This document shows, in pieces, positions 57,733 to 64,000 of a stretch of DNA of 64,000 nucleotides. The translations under genes and the position numbers were made by a program. Origin of the DNA: Geothrix paludis (GTDB taxonomy: Bacteria; Acidobacteriota; Holophagae; Holophagales; Holophagaceae); contig NZ_JAKZLC010000005.1 of assembly GCF_022808815.1 (NCBI RefSeq), positions 62,001-126,000 of the forward strand, given 5' to 3'. Under the pieces are notes generated by a model that was given only the letters and a program-made list of their open reading frames with translations, was not told the DNA's origin and did no database searches. Position 1 is the first letter of the stretch. Every line of letters begins with the position of its first letter.

Positions 57733-58569
57733 ATGGACACGACGATGGATGTCCGTGCGGCCGCGGTGGCCGGAATTTTCTACCCGCGGGAGAGCAGCGA
57801 GCTGAGCCAGGCCATCCAGGCGATGTTCGCGGACGCCACCGGGGCCAATCCCTGGCTGGGGCCGCCAAAAGCCCTGATCGTCCCGCATGCGGGCTACGTC
57901 TACTCCGGGCCCATCGCCGCCAGCGCCTACGCGTCCCTGCACCGCCTGCGGGGCATCATCCGGCGGGTGGTCCTGCTGGGCCCGGCCCATCACGTGCCCG
58001 TGGTGGGCCTGGCCCTGCCCGGCGCCTCGGCGTTCGACACCCCCCTCGGGCGGGTCCCCGTGGATGCTGCGGCCGCGGAGGCCCTCCGGCCTCTGGCCGG
58101 CGTGACGACAAGCCCCGCCGCCCACGCGAGGGAGCATTCGATCGAGGTCCAGCTGCCCTTCCTCCAGCTGGCCCTGGGCACCTTCCAGCTGGTGCCCCTG
58201 GCCGTGGGCCATGCCACCGCCGAGCGCGTGGCAGAGACCATCGAGGCCGTCTGGGGAGGGATGGAGACCCTGATCGTGGTGAGTTCCGATCTGTCCCACT
58301 ACCTGCCCTATGAGCGGGCGCAGGCCCTGGACCGCCGCACCTGCGCCAGCATTTCGGACCTGGACCTGCTGGCCAGCCACGACCAGGCCTGCGGCGCCAC
58401 GGCGGTGAACGGGCTGCTGCTGACCGCCCGGCACCACCGGCTGACGCCCCATCTGATGGACCTGCGCAACTCCGGCGACACGGCCGGGGACCGCGACCAC
58501 GTGGTGGGCTATGCCGCCTTCGCGTTCGTCCAGGAGGGCGCCCATGACCTATCCGCACACGAGCATTGA
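57733..58569 (+). CDS. amrB: AmmeMemoRadiSam system protein B (MEMO1 family)
   Basis: 278 residues. MEMO1 hallmarks: AGIFYPRESSEL, VPHAGYVYSGP, GPAHH, SSDLSHY and CGATAVNGLLL. The family has a dioxygenase-like fold without a settled activity. ATG at 57733, directly behind a terminator, so a promoter must overlap the hairpin. It overlaps the next gene by 26 bases. Confidence 0.9.
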   Translation: MDTTMDVRAAAVAGIFYPRESSELSQAIQAMFADATGANPWLGPPKALIVPHAGYVYSGPIAASAYASLHRLRGIIRRVVLLGPAHHVPVVGLALPGASAFDTPLGRVPVDAAAAEALRPLAGVTTSPAAHAREHSIEVQLPFLQLALGTFQLVPLAVGHATAERVAETIEAVWGGMETLIVVSSDLSHYLPYERAQALDRRTCASISDLDLLASHDQACGATAVNGLLLTARHHRLTPHLMDLRNSGDTAGDRDHVVGYAAFAFVQEGAHDLSAHEH

Positions 58570-59125
58570 CTGGGGCCCCACCCTGCTGCGGATCGCCCGC
58601 GACGCCATCGCGGAGAAGCTGGGCATGGCGGCGTCGCCGGTCCCGATTGCCGCCTGGCTCGAGGAGCCCGCCGCCACCTTCGTCACCCTCCATCGCCTGG
58701 GCCAGCTCCGGGGGTGCATGGGCACCCTGGAGCCCCGGCGGCCCCTCGGCGAGGATGTGGCCGAGAACGCCCGGCAGGCGGCCTTCCACGATCCCCGCTT
58801 CCCGCCCCTGGCCCGCAGTGAATTCACCGACCTCCGGGTGGAAGTGTCCCTTCTCTCCGGCCTCGAGCCGCTCCCCTTCAACAGCCAGGCCCATCTGCTG
58901 ACCCTGCTGCGGCCGGGGGAGGACGGCCTGGTGTTGGAATGGCAGGGGCTGCGGGGCGCCTTCCTGCCCCAGGTCTGGGATCAGCTGCCCGAATCCGAGG
59001 ACTTCCTGACCCACCTGAAGCGGAAGGCCGGCCTGCCCATGGATTTCTGGGACGACGGAATTCGGATCACCCGGTTCACGGTGACGCGCTTCCACGAGGA
59101 GGCCGAGGTGGGCAGTCCGGGGTAA
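58544..59125 (+). CDS. amrA: AmmeMemoRadiSam system protein A (AMMECR1 family)
   Basis: 193 residues. AMMECR1 signature LRGCMGTLEP, then DLRVEVSLLS and GLRGAFLPQVW. I start it at the ATG at 58544 (GGAGG five bases upstream), inside the 3' end of amrB. Function unknown; it is regularly next to MEMO1 and radical SAM genes. Confidence 0.9.
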   Translation: MTYPHTSIDWGPTLLRIARDAIAEKLGMAASPVPIAAWLEEPAATFVTLHRLGQLRGCMGTLEPRRPLGEDVAENARQAAFHDPRFPPLARSEFTDLRVEVSLLSGLEPLPFNSQAHLLTLLRPGEDGLVLEWQGLRGAFLPQVWDQLPESEDFLTHLKRKAGLPMDFWDDGIRITRFTVTRFHEEAEVGSPG

Positions 59126-59129
59126 CGCC

Positions 59130-60209
59130 ATGGATCCCACCTCCCACTCCGCTCGCTGGTGGCACCGCCTCGACGATGGACGGATCCAGTGCGACCTCTG
59201 CCCCCGCGACTGCAAGCTGGGCGAGGACCAGCGCGGTGCCTGCTTCGTCCGGCAGAACCTGGGCGGCGCGATGGTCCTCACCACCTACGGCCGCTCGTCG
59301 GGCTTCTGCGTTGATCCCATCGAGAAGAAGCCTCTGAATCATTTCCTCCCGGGCTCGCGGGTGCTGTCCTTCGGCACCGCGGGCTGCAACCTCATGTGCA
59401 AGTTCTGCCAGAACTGGGACATCAGCAAAGCGCGGGACATGGACCGCCTCACGGACCGGGCCTCGCCGGAGGGCATCGCTGGGGCTGCCGCCGCCTCCGA
59501 GTGCCGGAGCGTCGCCTTCACCTACAACGATCCGGTGATCTTCGCGGAGTACGCCATGGACGTGGCCGATGCCTGCCACGAGCGCGGCCTCCGCACCGTC
59601 GCCGTGACGGCCGGCTACATGCACGCCGAGCCCCGGCGGGCCTTCTACGCGAAGATGGACGCCGCCAACGTGGACCTCAAGGCCTTCACGGAGGGGTTCT
59701 ACGTGCGCCTCTCCGCGGCCCACCTCCAGCCGGTGCTGGACACACTCCTGTACCTCCGGCACGAGACGGACACCTGGCTGGAGATCACCACCCTCCTCAT
59801 CCCGGGACAGAACGATTCCAGCGAGGAGCTCGCGGCGCTGTCCGCCTGGATCGCCCGGGAGCTGGGCCCCGATGTCCCCCTGCACTTCACCGCCTTCCAT
59901 CCGGACTACAAGATGACCGATCTGCCCCGGACGCCCGCATCCACCCTCACCCGGGCGCGGGAGATCGCCCTCGCCGCCGGCCTCCGGTACGTCTACACCG
60001 GCAACGTGCACGATGCCGCGGGGGGGACGACCCATTGTCCCGGCTGCCAGGCCCCGCTCATCGTCCGAGACTGGTACCGCATCGAGCGGAACCGTCTGGG
60101 TCCGGATGGCCGCTGCCCGGACTGCGGCACCGTGATCCCGGGCCACTTCGAGGCCGATCCCCAGTCCTTCGGCCGCCGACGCATCCCCCTTGCCATCCAG
60201 GATTTCTGA
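59130..60209 (+). CDS. amrS: AmmeMemoRadiSam system radical SAM enzyme
   Basis: 359 residues. The radical SAM cluster motif is CNLMCKFC, a CxxxCxxC variant of the CxxxCxxC signature. An extra N-terminal Cys pair lies in CDLCPRDC and GACFV, and a C-terminal zinc ribbon is visible as CPGC and CPDC. It is 4 bases after amrA. The reaction is unknown. Confidence 0.92.
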   Translation: MDPTSHSARWWHRLDDGRIQCDLCPRDCKLGEDQRGACFVRQNLGGAMVLTTYGRSSGFCVDPIEKKPLNHFLPGSRVLSFGTAGCNLMCKFCQNWDISKARDMDRLTDRASPEGIAGAAAASECRSVAFTYNDPVIFAEYAMDVADACHERGLRTVAVTAGYMHAEPRRAFYAKMDAANVDLKAFTEGFYVRLSAAHLQPVLDTLLYLRHETDTWLEITTLLIPGQNDSSEELAALSAWIARELGPDVPLHFTAFHPDYKMTDLPRTPASTLTRAREIALAAGLRYVYTGNVHDAAGGTTHCPGCQAPLIVRDWYRIERNRLGPDGRCPDCGTVIPGHFEADPQSFGRRRIPLAIQDF

Positions 60210-60214
60210 CGCCC

Positions 60215-60730
60215 ATGATCCCCATCCTGCTGCTCCCCGCCCTGCTGGCCATCGCGCCGGTGAAGGAGGCCCGCATGGAACTCCGGATTTCAGCCTTCCC
60301 GAACGGCGGCCCGGTCCCCCGCGCCCACACCGCCGACGGCGCCGACCGCTCCCCGGCCCTCCAGTGGGGCGACCCTCCCGTCGGCACCGCCGCCTTCGCC
60401 CTGATCGTGGACGATCCGGACGCCCCTGCAGGCACCTGGGTCCACTGGGTCCTCTATGATCTGCCGGGAACGGCCCGGTCCCTGGCGGAGGACCAGCCCC
60501 GCACGACGGATCTTCCGGGCGGCGCGCACCAGGGGAAGAACAGCTGGGGCCGCCTGGGCTGGAACGGCCCCTCGCCCCCGCCCGGCAAGCCCCACCGCTA
60601 CTTCTTCCGGCTCCGGGCCCTCTCGGCACCGCTGGGCCTTCCCGCCGGCGCCAGCCGGGCCCAGGTGGACGCGGCGATGAAGGGGAAGGTCCTGGCCGAG
60701 GGCACCTGGATGGGCACCTACGGGCGCTGA
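60215..60730 (+). CDS. YbhB/YbcL family PEBP protein
   Basis: 171 residues. PEBP motifs: LIVDDPDAPAGTWVHW and PHRYFFRLRAL. A hydrophobic N-terminus (MIPILLLPALLAIA) suggests export; an internal ATG at 60275 would give a cytoplasmic form. It lies five bases after the radical SAM gene and may be cotranscribed. Bacterial roles are poorly known. Confidence 0.85.
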   Translation: MIPILLLPALLAIAPVKEARMELRISAFPNGGPVPRAHTADGADRSPALQWGDPPVGTAAFALIVDDPDAPAGTWVHWVLYDLPGTARSLAEDQPRTTDLPGGAHQGKNSWGRLGWNGPSPPPGKPHRYFFRLRALSAPLGLPAGASRAQVDAAMKGKVLAEGTWMGTYGR

Positions 60731-60741
60731 GCGGCCCAGCC

Positions 60742-61275
60742 TCAGGGCTTGCCGGACTTCAACCGGATCGTCTCGCCGTCCACCGCGAAGACGCCATACC
60801 CCTGGTGGTGGAGGGTCTTCGGCTTCTTCTGCGCGGGGTCGATCCAGGCCTGCACCACCTCCAGCACGAAGAGGTTGTAGCGGTTCACGAAGCGCGTGTC
60901 CGCGACCCGGCACTCCAGGTTCGCGAAGCACTCGGCCACCAGCGGCGCGGCCACCTTCTTCGCCGGCAGGGGCGTGAGGCCGAAGGTCGCGAACTTGTCC
61001 AGGTCGCGGCCCGAGGCGTTGCCCACCTTCACCACCTGCTTCACCAGCCCGGCCGCGGGGATCGCGATCACGCACTCCCGCGTCTTCCGCAGGGCCTCGA
61101 AGCTGTGGTTGGCGCCGCTCACCAGGCAGCCCACCAGGGGCGGATTGAACTCCATCATCATGTGCCAGGACATGGCCATGACGTTGGCGCGCCCCCGCTG
61201 AGCCGTGGTGAGGAGCACCACCGGTCCCGGCTCCAACAAGGTGTACACCTCTGGCAGTGGAAGGGCCCTCATCAT
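60742..61275 (-). CDS. Flavin reductase-like FMN-binding protein
   Basis: 177 residues. The flavin reductase-like fold shows VVLLTTAQRGRANVMAMSW and NPPLVGCLVSGANHS. AAGGAG precedes the tandem ATG. Convergent with the PEBP gene. It probably binds FMN and acts as an NAD(P)H:flavin reductase or related oxidoreductase; no partner monooxygenase is adjacent. Confidence 0.82.
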   Translation of the reverse strand: MMRALPLPEVYTLLEPGPVVLLTTAQRGRANVMAMSWHMMMEFNPPLVGCLVSGANHSFEALRKTRECVIAIPAAGLVKQVVKVGNASGRDLDKFATFGLTPLPAKKVAAPLVAECFANLECRVADTRFVNRYNLFVLEVVQAWIDPAQKKPKTLHHQGYGVFAVDGETIRLKSGKP

Positions 61276-61367
61276 GGCGCGTCTCCTTCCCCCGGCCCCC
61301 GTCCGGGAGTGACCCGATCCAAGCCTACGCCGAGCCGGAAGGTCCGCATCGGCCCTGGCAAGAAAAA

Positions 61368-61387
61368 ATGCAACCAGGGGGTTGCAT
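61368..61387. promoter_or_regulatory. ArsR operator copy 1
   Basis: Perfect inverted repeat ATGCAACC-AGGG-GGTTGCAT in the gap before the SRPBCC gene. Copy 2 lies exactly 40 bases downstream. Confidence 0.65.
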
Positions 61388-61407
61388 CATTCCCCGACTC
61401 GCTTAAC

Positions 61408-61427
61408 ATGCAACCAGGAGGTTACAC
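61408..61427. promoter_or_regulatory. ArsR operator copy 2
   Basis: ATGCAACC-AGGA-GGTTACAC; the left arm is identical to copy 1, the right arm diverges. It covers the AGGAGG ribosome site and ends at the GTG start codon, so a bound repressor would block the start region. Confidence 0.6.
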
Positions 61428-61886
61428 GTGACGACATCGAGCACCGACTGCATCCGGAAGGAGATCCATCTCCGTGCGCCCCGGACGCGGGTCTGGAAGG
61501 CACTATCGGACGCCGAGGAGTTCGGCACCTGGTTCGGGATGAAGCTGGAGGGTCGCTTCGTGCCAGGCCAGCCGGTCTTCGGACGGATCACCCATCCCGA
61601 CTACTCGCACATCCAGGTGGAGATGAGGATCGAGCGTATGGAAGCCGAGCGCCTCTTCTCCTACCGCTGGCACCCCTATCCCATGGACATGAAGCGGGAC
61701 TACTCAGTCGAGCCCATGACCCTCGTGGAGTTCCACCTCGAAGCGGCCGAGGGCGGCACCCTGCTCAAGGTGGTGGAATCCGGCTTCGACCAGTTGCCCC
61801 CGGACCGGCGCGACGAGGCCTTCCGCATGAACGATGGGGGCTGGACGAGCCAGCTGGTCAGGATCGAACGCCATGTCACGAGCTGA
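61428..61886 (+). CDS. SRPBCC (AHSA1-like) protein
   Basis: 152 residues with a START/Bet v1-like pattern (IRKEIHLRAPRTRVWKALSD, GTWFG). GTG start with AGGAGG seven bases upstream. It overlaps the ArsR gene by 14 bases. AHSA1-like proteins paired with ArsR regulators are a common module with no settled function. Confidence 0.82.
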   Translation: MTTSSTDCIRKEIHLRAPRTRVWKALSDAEEFGTWFGMKLEGRFVPGQPVFGRITHPDYSHIQVEMRIERMEAERLFSYRWHPYPMDMKRDYSVEPMTLVEFHLEAAEGGTLLKVVESGFDQLPPDRRDEAFRMNDGGWTSQLVRIERHVTS

Positions 61887-62217
61887 GGCCCTCTCCCCTA
61901 CGCGGCTGAAGGATGCGGCCCCGCTCTTCGCCGCCCTGGGGGATGCGACGCGCCTGGGCCTGCTCGTGAGCCTCTGCTCTGGCGGACCGCTCACGGTCAC
62001 GCGTCTCAGCGGCCAGTTCGACGTCTCCCGGCAGGCCATCACCAAGCACCTCGACGTGTTGGCCGAAGCGGGGCTCGTGAAGAGCAGCCGCCAGGGAAGA
62101 GAGCGCATCTGGACCTTCGAGCCCAAGCGCCTCGAGGATGCCCACCAGTACCTGGAGCGCCTGTCCAGGGAGTGGGACGTCGCCCTGGGGCGGCTCAAGG
62201 CCTTCGTCGAAACCTGA
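61873..62217 (+). CDS. ArsR family transcriptional regulator
   Basis: 114 residues. Winged helix FAALGDATRLGLLVSLCSGG and DVSRQAITKHLDVLAEAGLV, then a charged C-terminal helix. No CxxC metal site in the recognition helix, so it is not a classic metal sensor. It overlaps the SRPBCC gene, and two inverted repeats before that gene are its likely operators. Confidence 0.87.
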   Translation: MSRAEALSPTRLKDAAPLFAALGDATRLGLLVSLCSGGPLTVTRLSGQFDVSRQAITKHLDVLAEAGLVKSSRQGRERIWTFEPKRLEDAHQYLERLSREWDVALGRLKAFVET

Positions 62218-62396
62218 CATCCAGAGGAGGCCCATGCCCCAGTCCTGACCCTATGCAGCCCTTTTCGGGCTCGAGGGACCCGCTGATCGTGCCTGGCGTC
62301 ATTCCCTTTTCATGTACTGAAATGAACTCGAAACCGATTGATCACCTGCAAATGCGGGTGGAGCGGGCTGTGTCCCGAAAACACAACGGAGGTTCT

Positions 62397-62855
62397 ATGG
62401 TCGACATCATTCATCGCGTGGGAATCAAGGCTTCACCGGAAAAGGTGTACTCCGCATTGACGACCCTCGAAGGCCTGGCGCACTGGTGGACTGAAGACAC
62501 GGAAGGGAATGCGGCGCTTGGCGAAGCCATCAAGTTCTCCTTCCGGTCGCCCGCCGGGGATCTCATCGGAAAGATGGCGATGACGGTCCAGGAGCTCAAG
62601 GCTCCCGACGAGGTGCGATGGCTCTGCACCGAGGGGCCTTCGGATTGGTTGGGAACCTTGATCACGTTCCAGCTTTCCCGGCAGGACAATCAGACCATCG
62701 TCCTGTTCGGTCACCGGAACTGGGCTGAGTCGACCGAGTTCATGGCCCACTGCAGCATGAAGTGGGCGACCTTCCTCCTGAGCCTTCGCGCCTACGCGGA
62801 GGCGGGTGCCGGAAAGCCCTCGCCCGGCGACCTGAAGATCGACAACTGGAATTGA
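62397..62855 (+). CDS. SRPBCC family protein
   Basis: 152 residues, a second Bet v1/AHSA1-type protein (HRVGIKASPEKVYSALTTLE, LAHWWTEDTEG). CGGAGG lies four bases before the ATG; the upstream open frame is non-coding. It is 179 bases after the ArsR gene in the same direction and may be part of the same module. Function unknown. Confidence 0.78.
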   Translation: MVDIIHRVGIKASPEKVYSALTTLEGLAHWWTEDTEGNAALGEAIKFSFRSPAGDLIGKMAMTVQELKAPDEVRWLCTEGPSDWLGTLITFQLSRQDNQTIVLFGHRNWAESTEFMAHCSMKWATFLLSLRAYAEAGAGKPSPGDLKIDNWN

Positions 62856-62970
62856 GGGCGGCGAGTGGGGCGTTGAAACCCCGGAATCCGGTGCCGCGGA
62901 ACCGGGCCCGATCTCTTGATCTGCTCCTACAATCACAAACAAGCCATCGAATCCTCTGGAGAGCAGAAAC

Positions 62971-63366
62971 CTGAACCTCACGCTCCGCCACAAGGCCCAG
63001 GCCATCCTCCGAGAGGCGGGATGGGAACTCGCGCCGCCACCTGTGATCTGGTCCCCGCGCATGGCACGGTGCGCGGGGCTCTTCGTGATCGAGAAGGACT
63101 CGCGTGGCAAGTGGCATCCGGAGATCCGCCTCAGCATCCCCCTGCTGCGCCGCCGGGACTGGCCCTGGCCCCAGCCGGTCTGCGGGATGAACTGCCACAC
63201 GCCCGACGACATCCAGCGGCGCATCCTCGAGCACGAACTGATTCACTTCAAGCTCTGGATGGACCGGGAGCGGGACTGGGGCCATACGGAGCGGTTCCGG
63301 CAGTTGGCCTGGGAGGTGTTCGGGCACCAGAGCATTACCCACGGCATCGGCTCGGAACCTGATTAG
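62971..63366 (+). CDS. SprT-like zinc metallopeptidase-type protein
   Basis: About 131 residues. The HExxH site is in ILEHELIHFKLW, with a third-ligand candidate in WGHTERF, as in SprT-like proteins. No ATG fits: the fold needs residues before the GTG at 63043, so I use a CTG at 62971 with GGAGA eight bases upstream. The start is uncertain. Role unknown. Confidence 0.65.
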   Translation: MNLTLRHKAQAILREAGWELAPPPVIWSPRMARCAGLFVIEKDSRGKWHPEIRLSIPLLRRRDWPWPQPVCGMNCHTPDDIQRRILEHELIHFKLWMDRERDWGHTERFRQLAWEVFGHQSITHGIGSEPD

Positions 63367-63384
63367 TCCAGCGCGCGAGTTCGG

Positions 63385-63588
63385 CATGATTCGCTCCTTG
63401 TGGGGGCCCCGCTCCGCAGGCTCCCCCGGAGCCTGCTCTGCGACCCACATGGTCAAACTCGCTCCCTGTGGGGCCCCGCTCTGCAGGCTCCCCCGGAGCC
63501 TGCTCCGCGACCCACATGGTCAAACTCGCTCCCTGTGGGGCCCCGCTCTGCAGGCTCCCCCGGAGCCTGCTCCGCGACCCACATGGTC
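63385..63588 (+). repeat. 67-68 bp tandem repeat (3 copies)
   Basis: Three near-identical units, each with an internal palindrome GCAGGCTCC-CCC-GGAGCCTGC and ending GCGACCCACATGGTC. They fill most of the 291-base gap between the SprT-like gene and rsmI. No spacers, so not CRISPR; open frames through it are artefacts of the repeat. Confidence 0.85.
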
Positions 63589-63657
63589 GCGACCCACGGC
63601 ATCGGGCACGAGTCGGGGTGAGGGCTGGGACCGGCCCGCCGGAGGATCCGGTCTTCC

Positions 63658-64000
63658 CTAGAGGTCGGCCGCCAGGCGGTAGAGCTCGGAGGCGGACACG
63701 CCCAGGTGCTTGGCCAGGGGCTTCACCGCTTCGCGGAGGGTCATGCCGCCTTCGCGAGCGGCGGCAAGGTAGGCCTTGGCCCAATCCGGCAGGGTGCCGT
63801 CGAACGTCGCCGGCTCGTCGTTGACGACCCGCTTGGCCCCGGCGCCCGCCAGCACCAGCACCATCTCGCCGCGGTCCTCGCGGCCCAGCTGGGCCTTCAC
63901 CTGGTCCGGCGTGCCGCGGTACCAGGTCTCGTGCAGCTTGGTCAGCTCGCGGCCCAGGGCCATCTCGCGGTCCGGCAGCAGCTCCGCCAGGTCGGACAGG
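63658..64000 (-). CDS. rsmI: 16S rRNA 2'-O-ribose C1402 methyltransferase RsmI (3' part)
   Basis: C-terminal ~114 residues; the N-terminal methyltransferase domain is beyond the right edge. ALGRELTKLHETWYRG and GEMVLVLAGA match the C-terminal region of RsmI. An extra helix-turn-helix-like C-terminal tail (ELYRLAADL) follows. Function assigned from this part only. Confidence 0.8.
   Translation of the reverse strand, partial: LSDLAELLPDREMALGRELTKLHETWYRGTPDQVKAQLGREDRGEMVLVLAGAGAKRVVNDEPATFDGTLPDWAKAYLAAAREGGMTLREAVKPLAKHLGVSASELYRLAADL

Noticed and set aside
63385-63588. CRISPR array
   Set aside because: Units are contiguous without variable spacers and no cas genes are present.

Overview
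The window is high-GC bacterial DNA with dense, mostly operonic genes. A type IV pilus locus (pilB-pilT-pilC plus two pilins), a probable sigma-54 promoter for pilA, a TPR/HTH membrane regulator of a kind common in Acidobacteriota and RND efflux genes together suggest a Gram-negative acidobacterium, perhaps of the Geothrix/Holophaga group. That assignment is inference from gene content and composition, not from a marker comparison.

Region 1 (1-14955) is a surface-glycan or acyl-sugar cluster. It has an ArnT-like GT-C membrane glycosyltransferase, an ArnC/DPM-like glycosyltransferase, a free-standing adenylation enzyme, two GNAT acyltransferases, two acyl carrier proteins, two KAS III-type synthases, four short-chain dehydrogenase family proteins (one lacking its catalytic residues), a pair of four-helix ArnE/ArnF-like membrane proteins, an NAD-dependent sugar epimerase and a RfbA-type nucleotidyltransferase. 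The genes form two convergent arms, each with its own ACP, KAS III, SDR and GNAT. The simplest reading is that short acyl chains are built on ACPs, moved onto an amino sugar by the GNAT proteins, and that the sugar is carried on undecaprenyl phosphate, flipped and transferred outside. The end product is unknown, and this is the best candidate in the window for an undescribed system.

Region 2 (15199-23219) is the type IV pilus region: pilA behind a sigma-54-like promoter, a membrane sulfatase/phosphotransferase-like protein, a second pilin, pilC, pilT and pilB. A 482-bp element with 37-bp terminal inverted repeats and a GxxExxY gene sits between pilB and pilT. Divergent from pilB are an unknown 652-residue protein and a GGDEF diguanylate cyclase.

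Region 3 (26460-37935) is housekeeping: dnaJ, dnaK, grpE and hrcA, a lipoprotein, prfA with a duplicated 3' fragment beside it, rpmE, a PadR regulator with a membrane protein, tRNA-Arg(CCG) followed by odd palindromic tandem repeats, and a cell-wall amidase whose start codon overlaps that of hisS head to head.

Region 4 (37970-64000) is mixed: a TPR regulator, a 1438-residue BcrAD/HgdC-type activase fusion, a DEAD-box helicase, a MarR regulator with a three-component RND pump, aspS, an Ig/NHL lipoprotein, the three-gene AmmeMemoRadiSam set, a PEBP protein, a flavin reductase, an SRPBCC/ArsR module with two matching operators, a SprT-like protein, 67-bp tandem repeats and the 3' end of rsmI.
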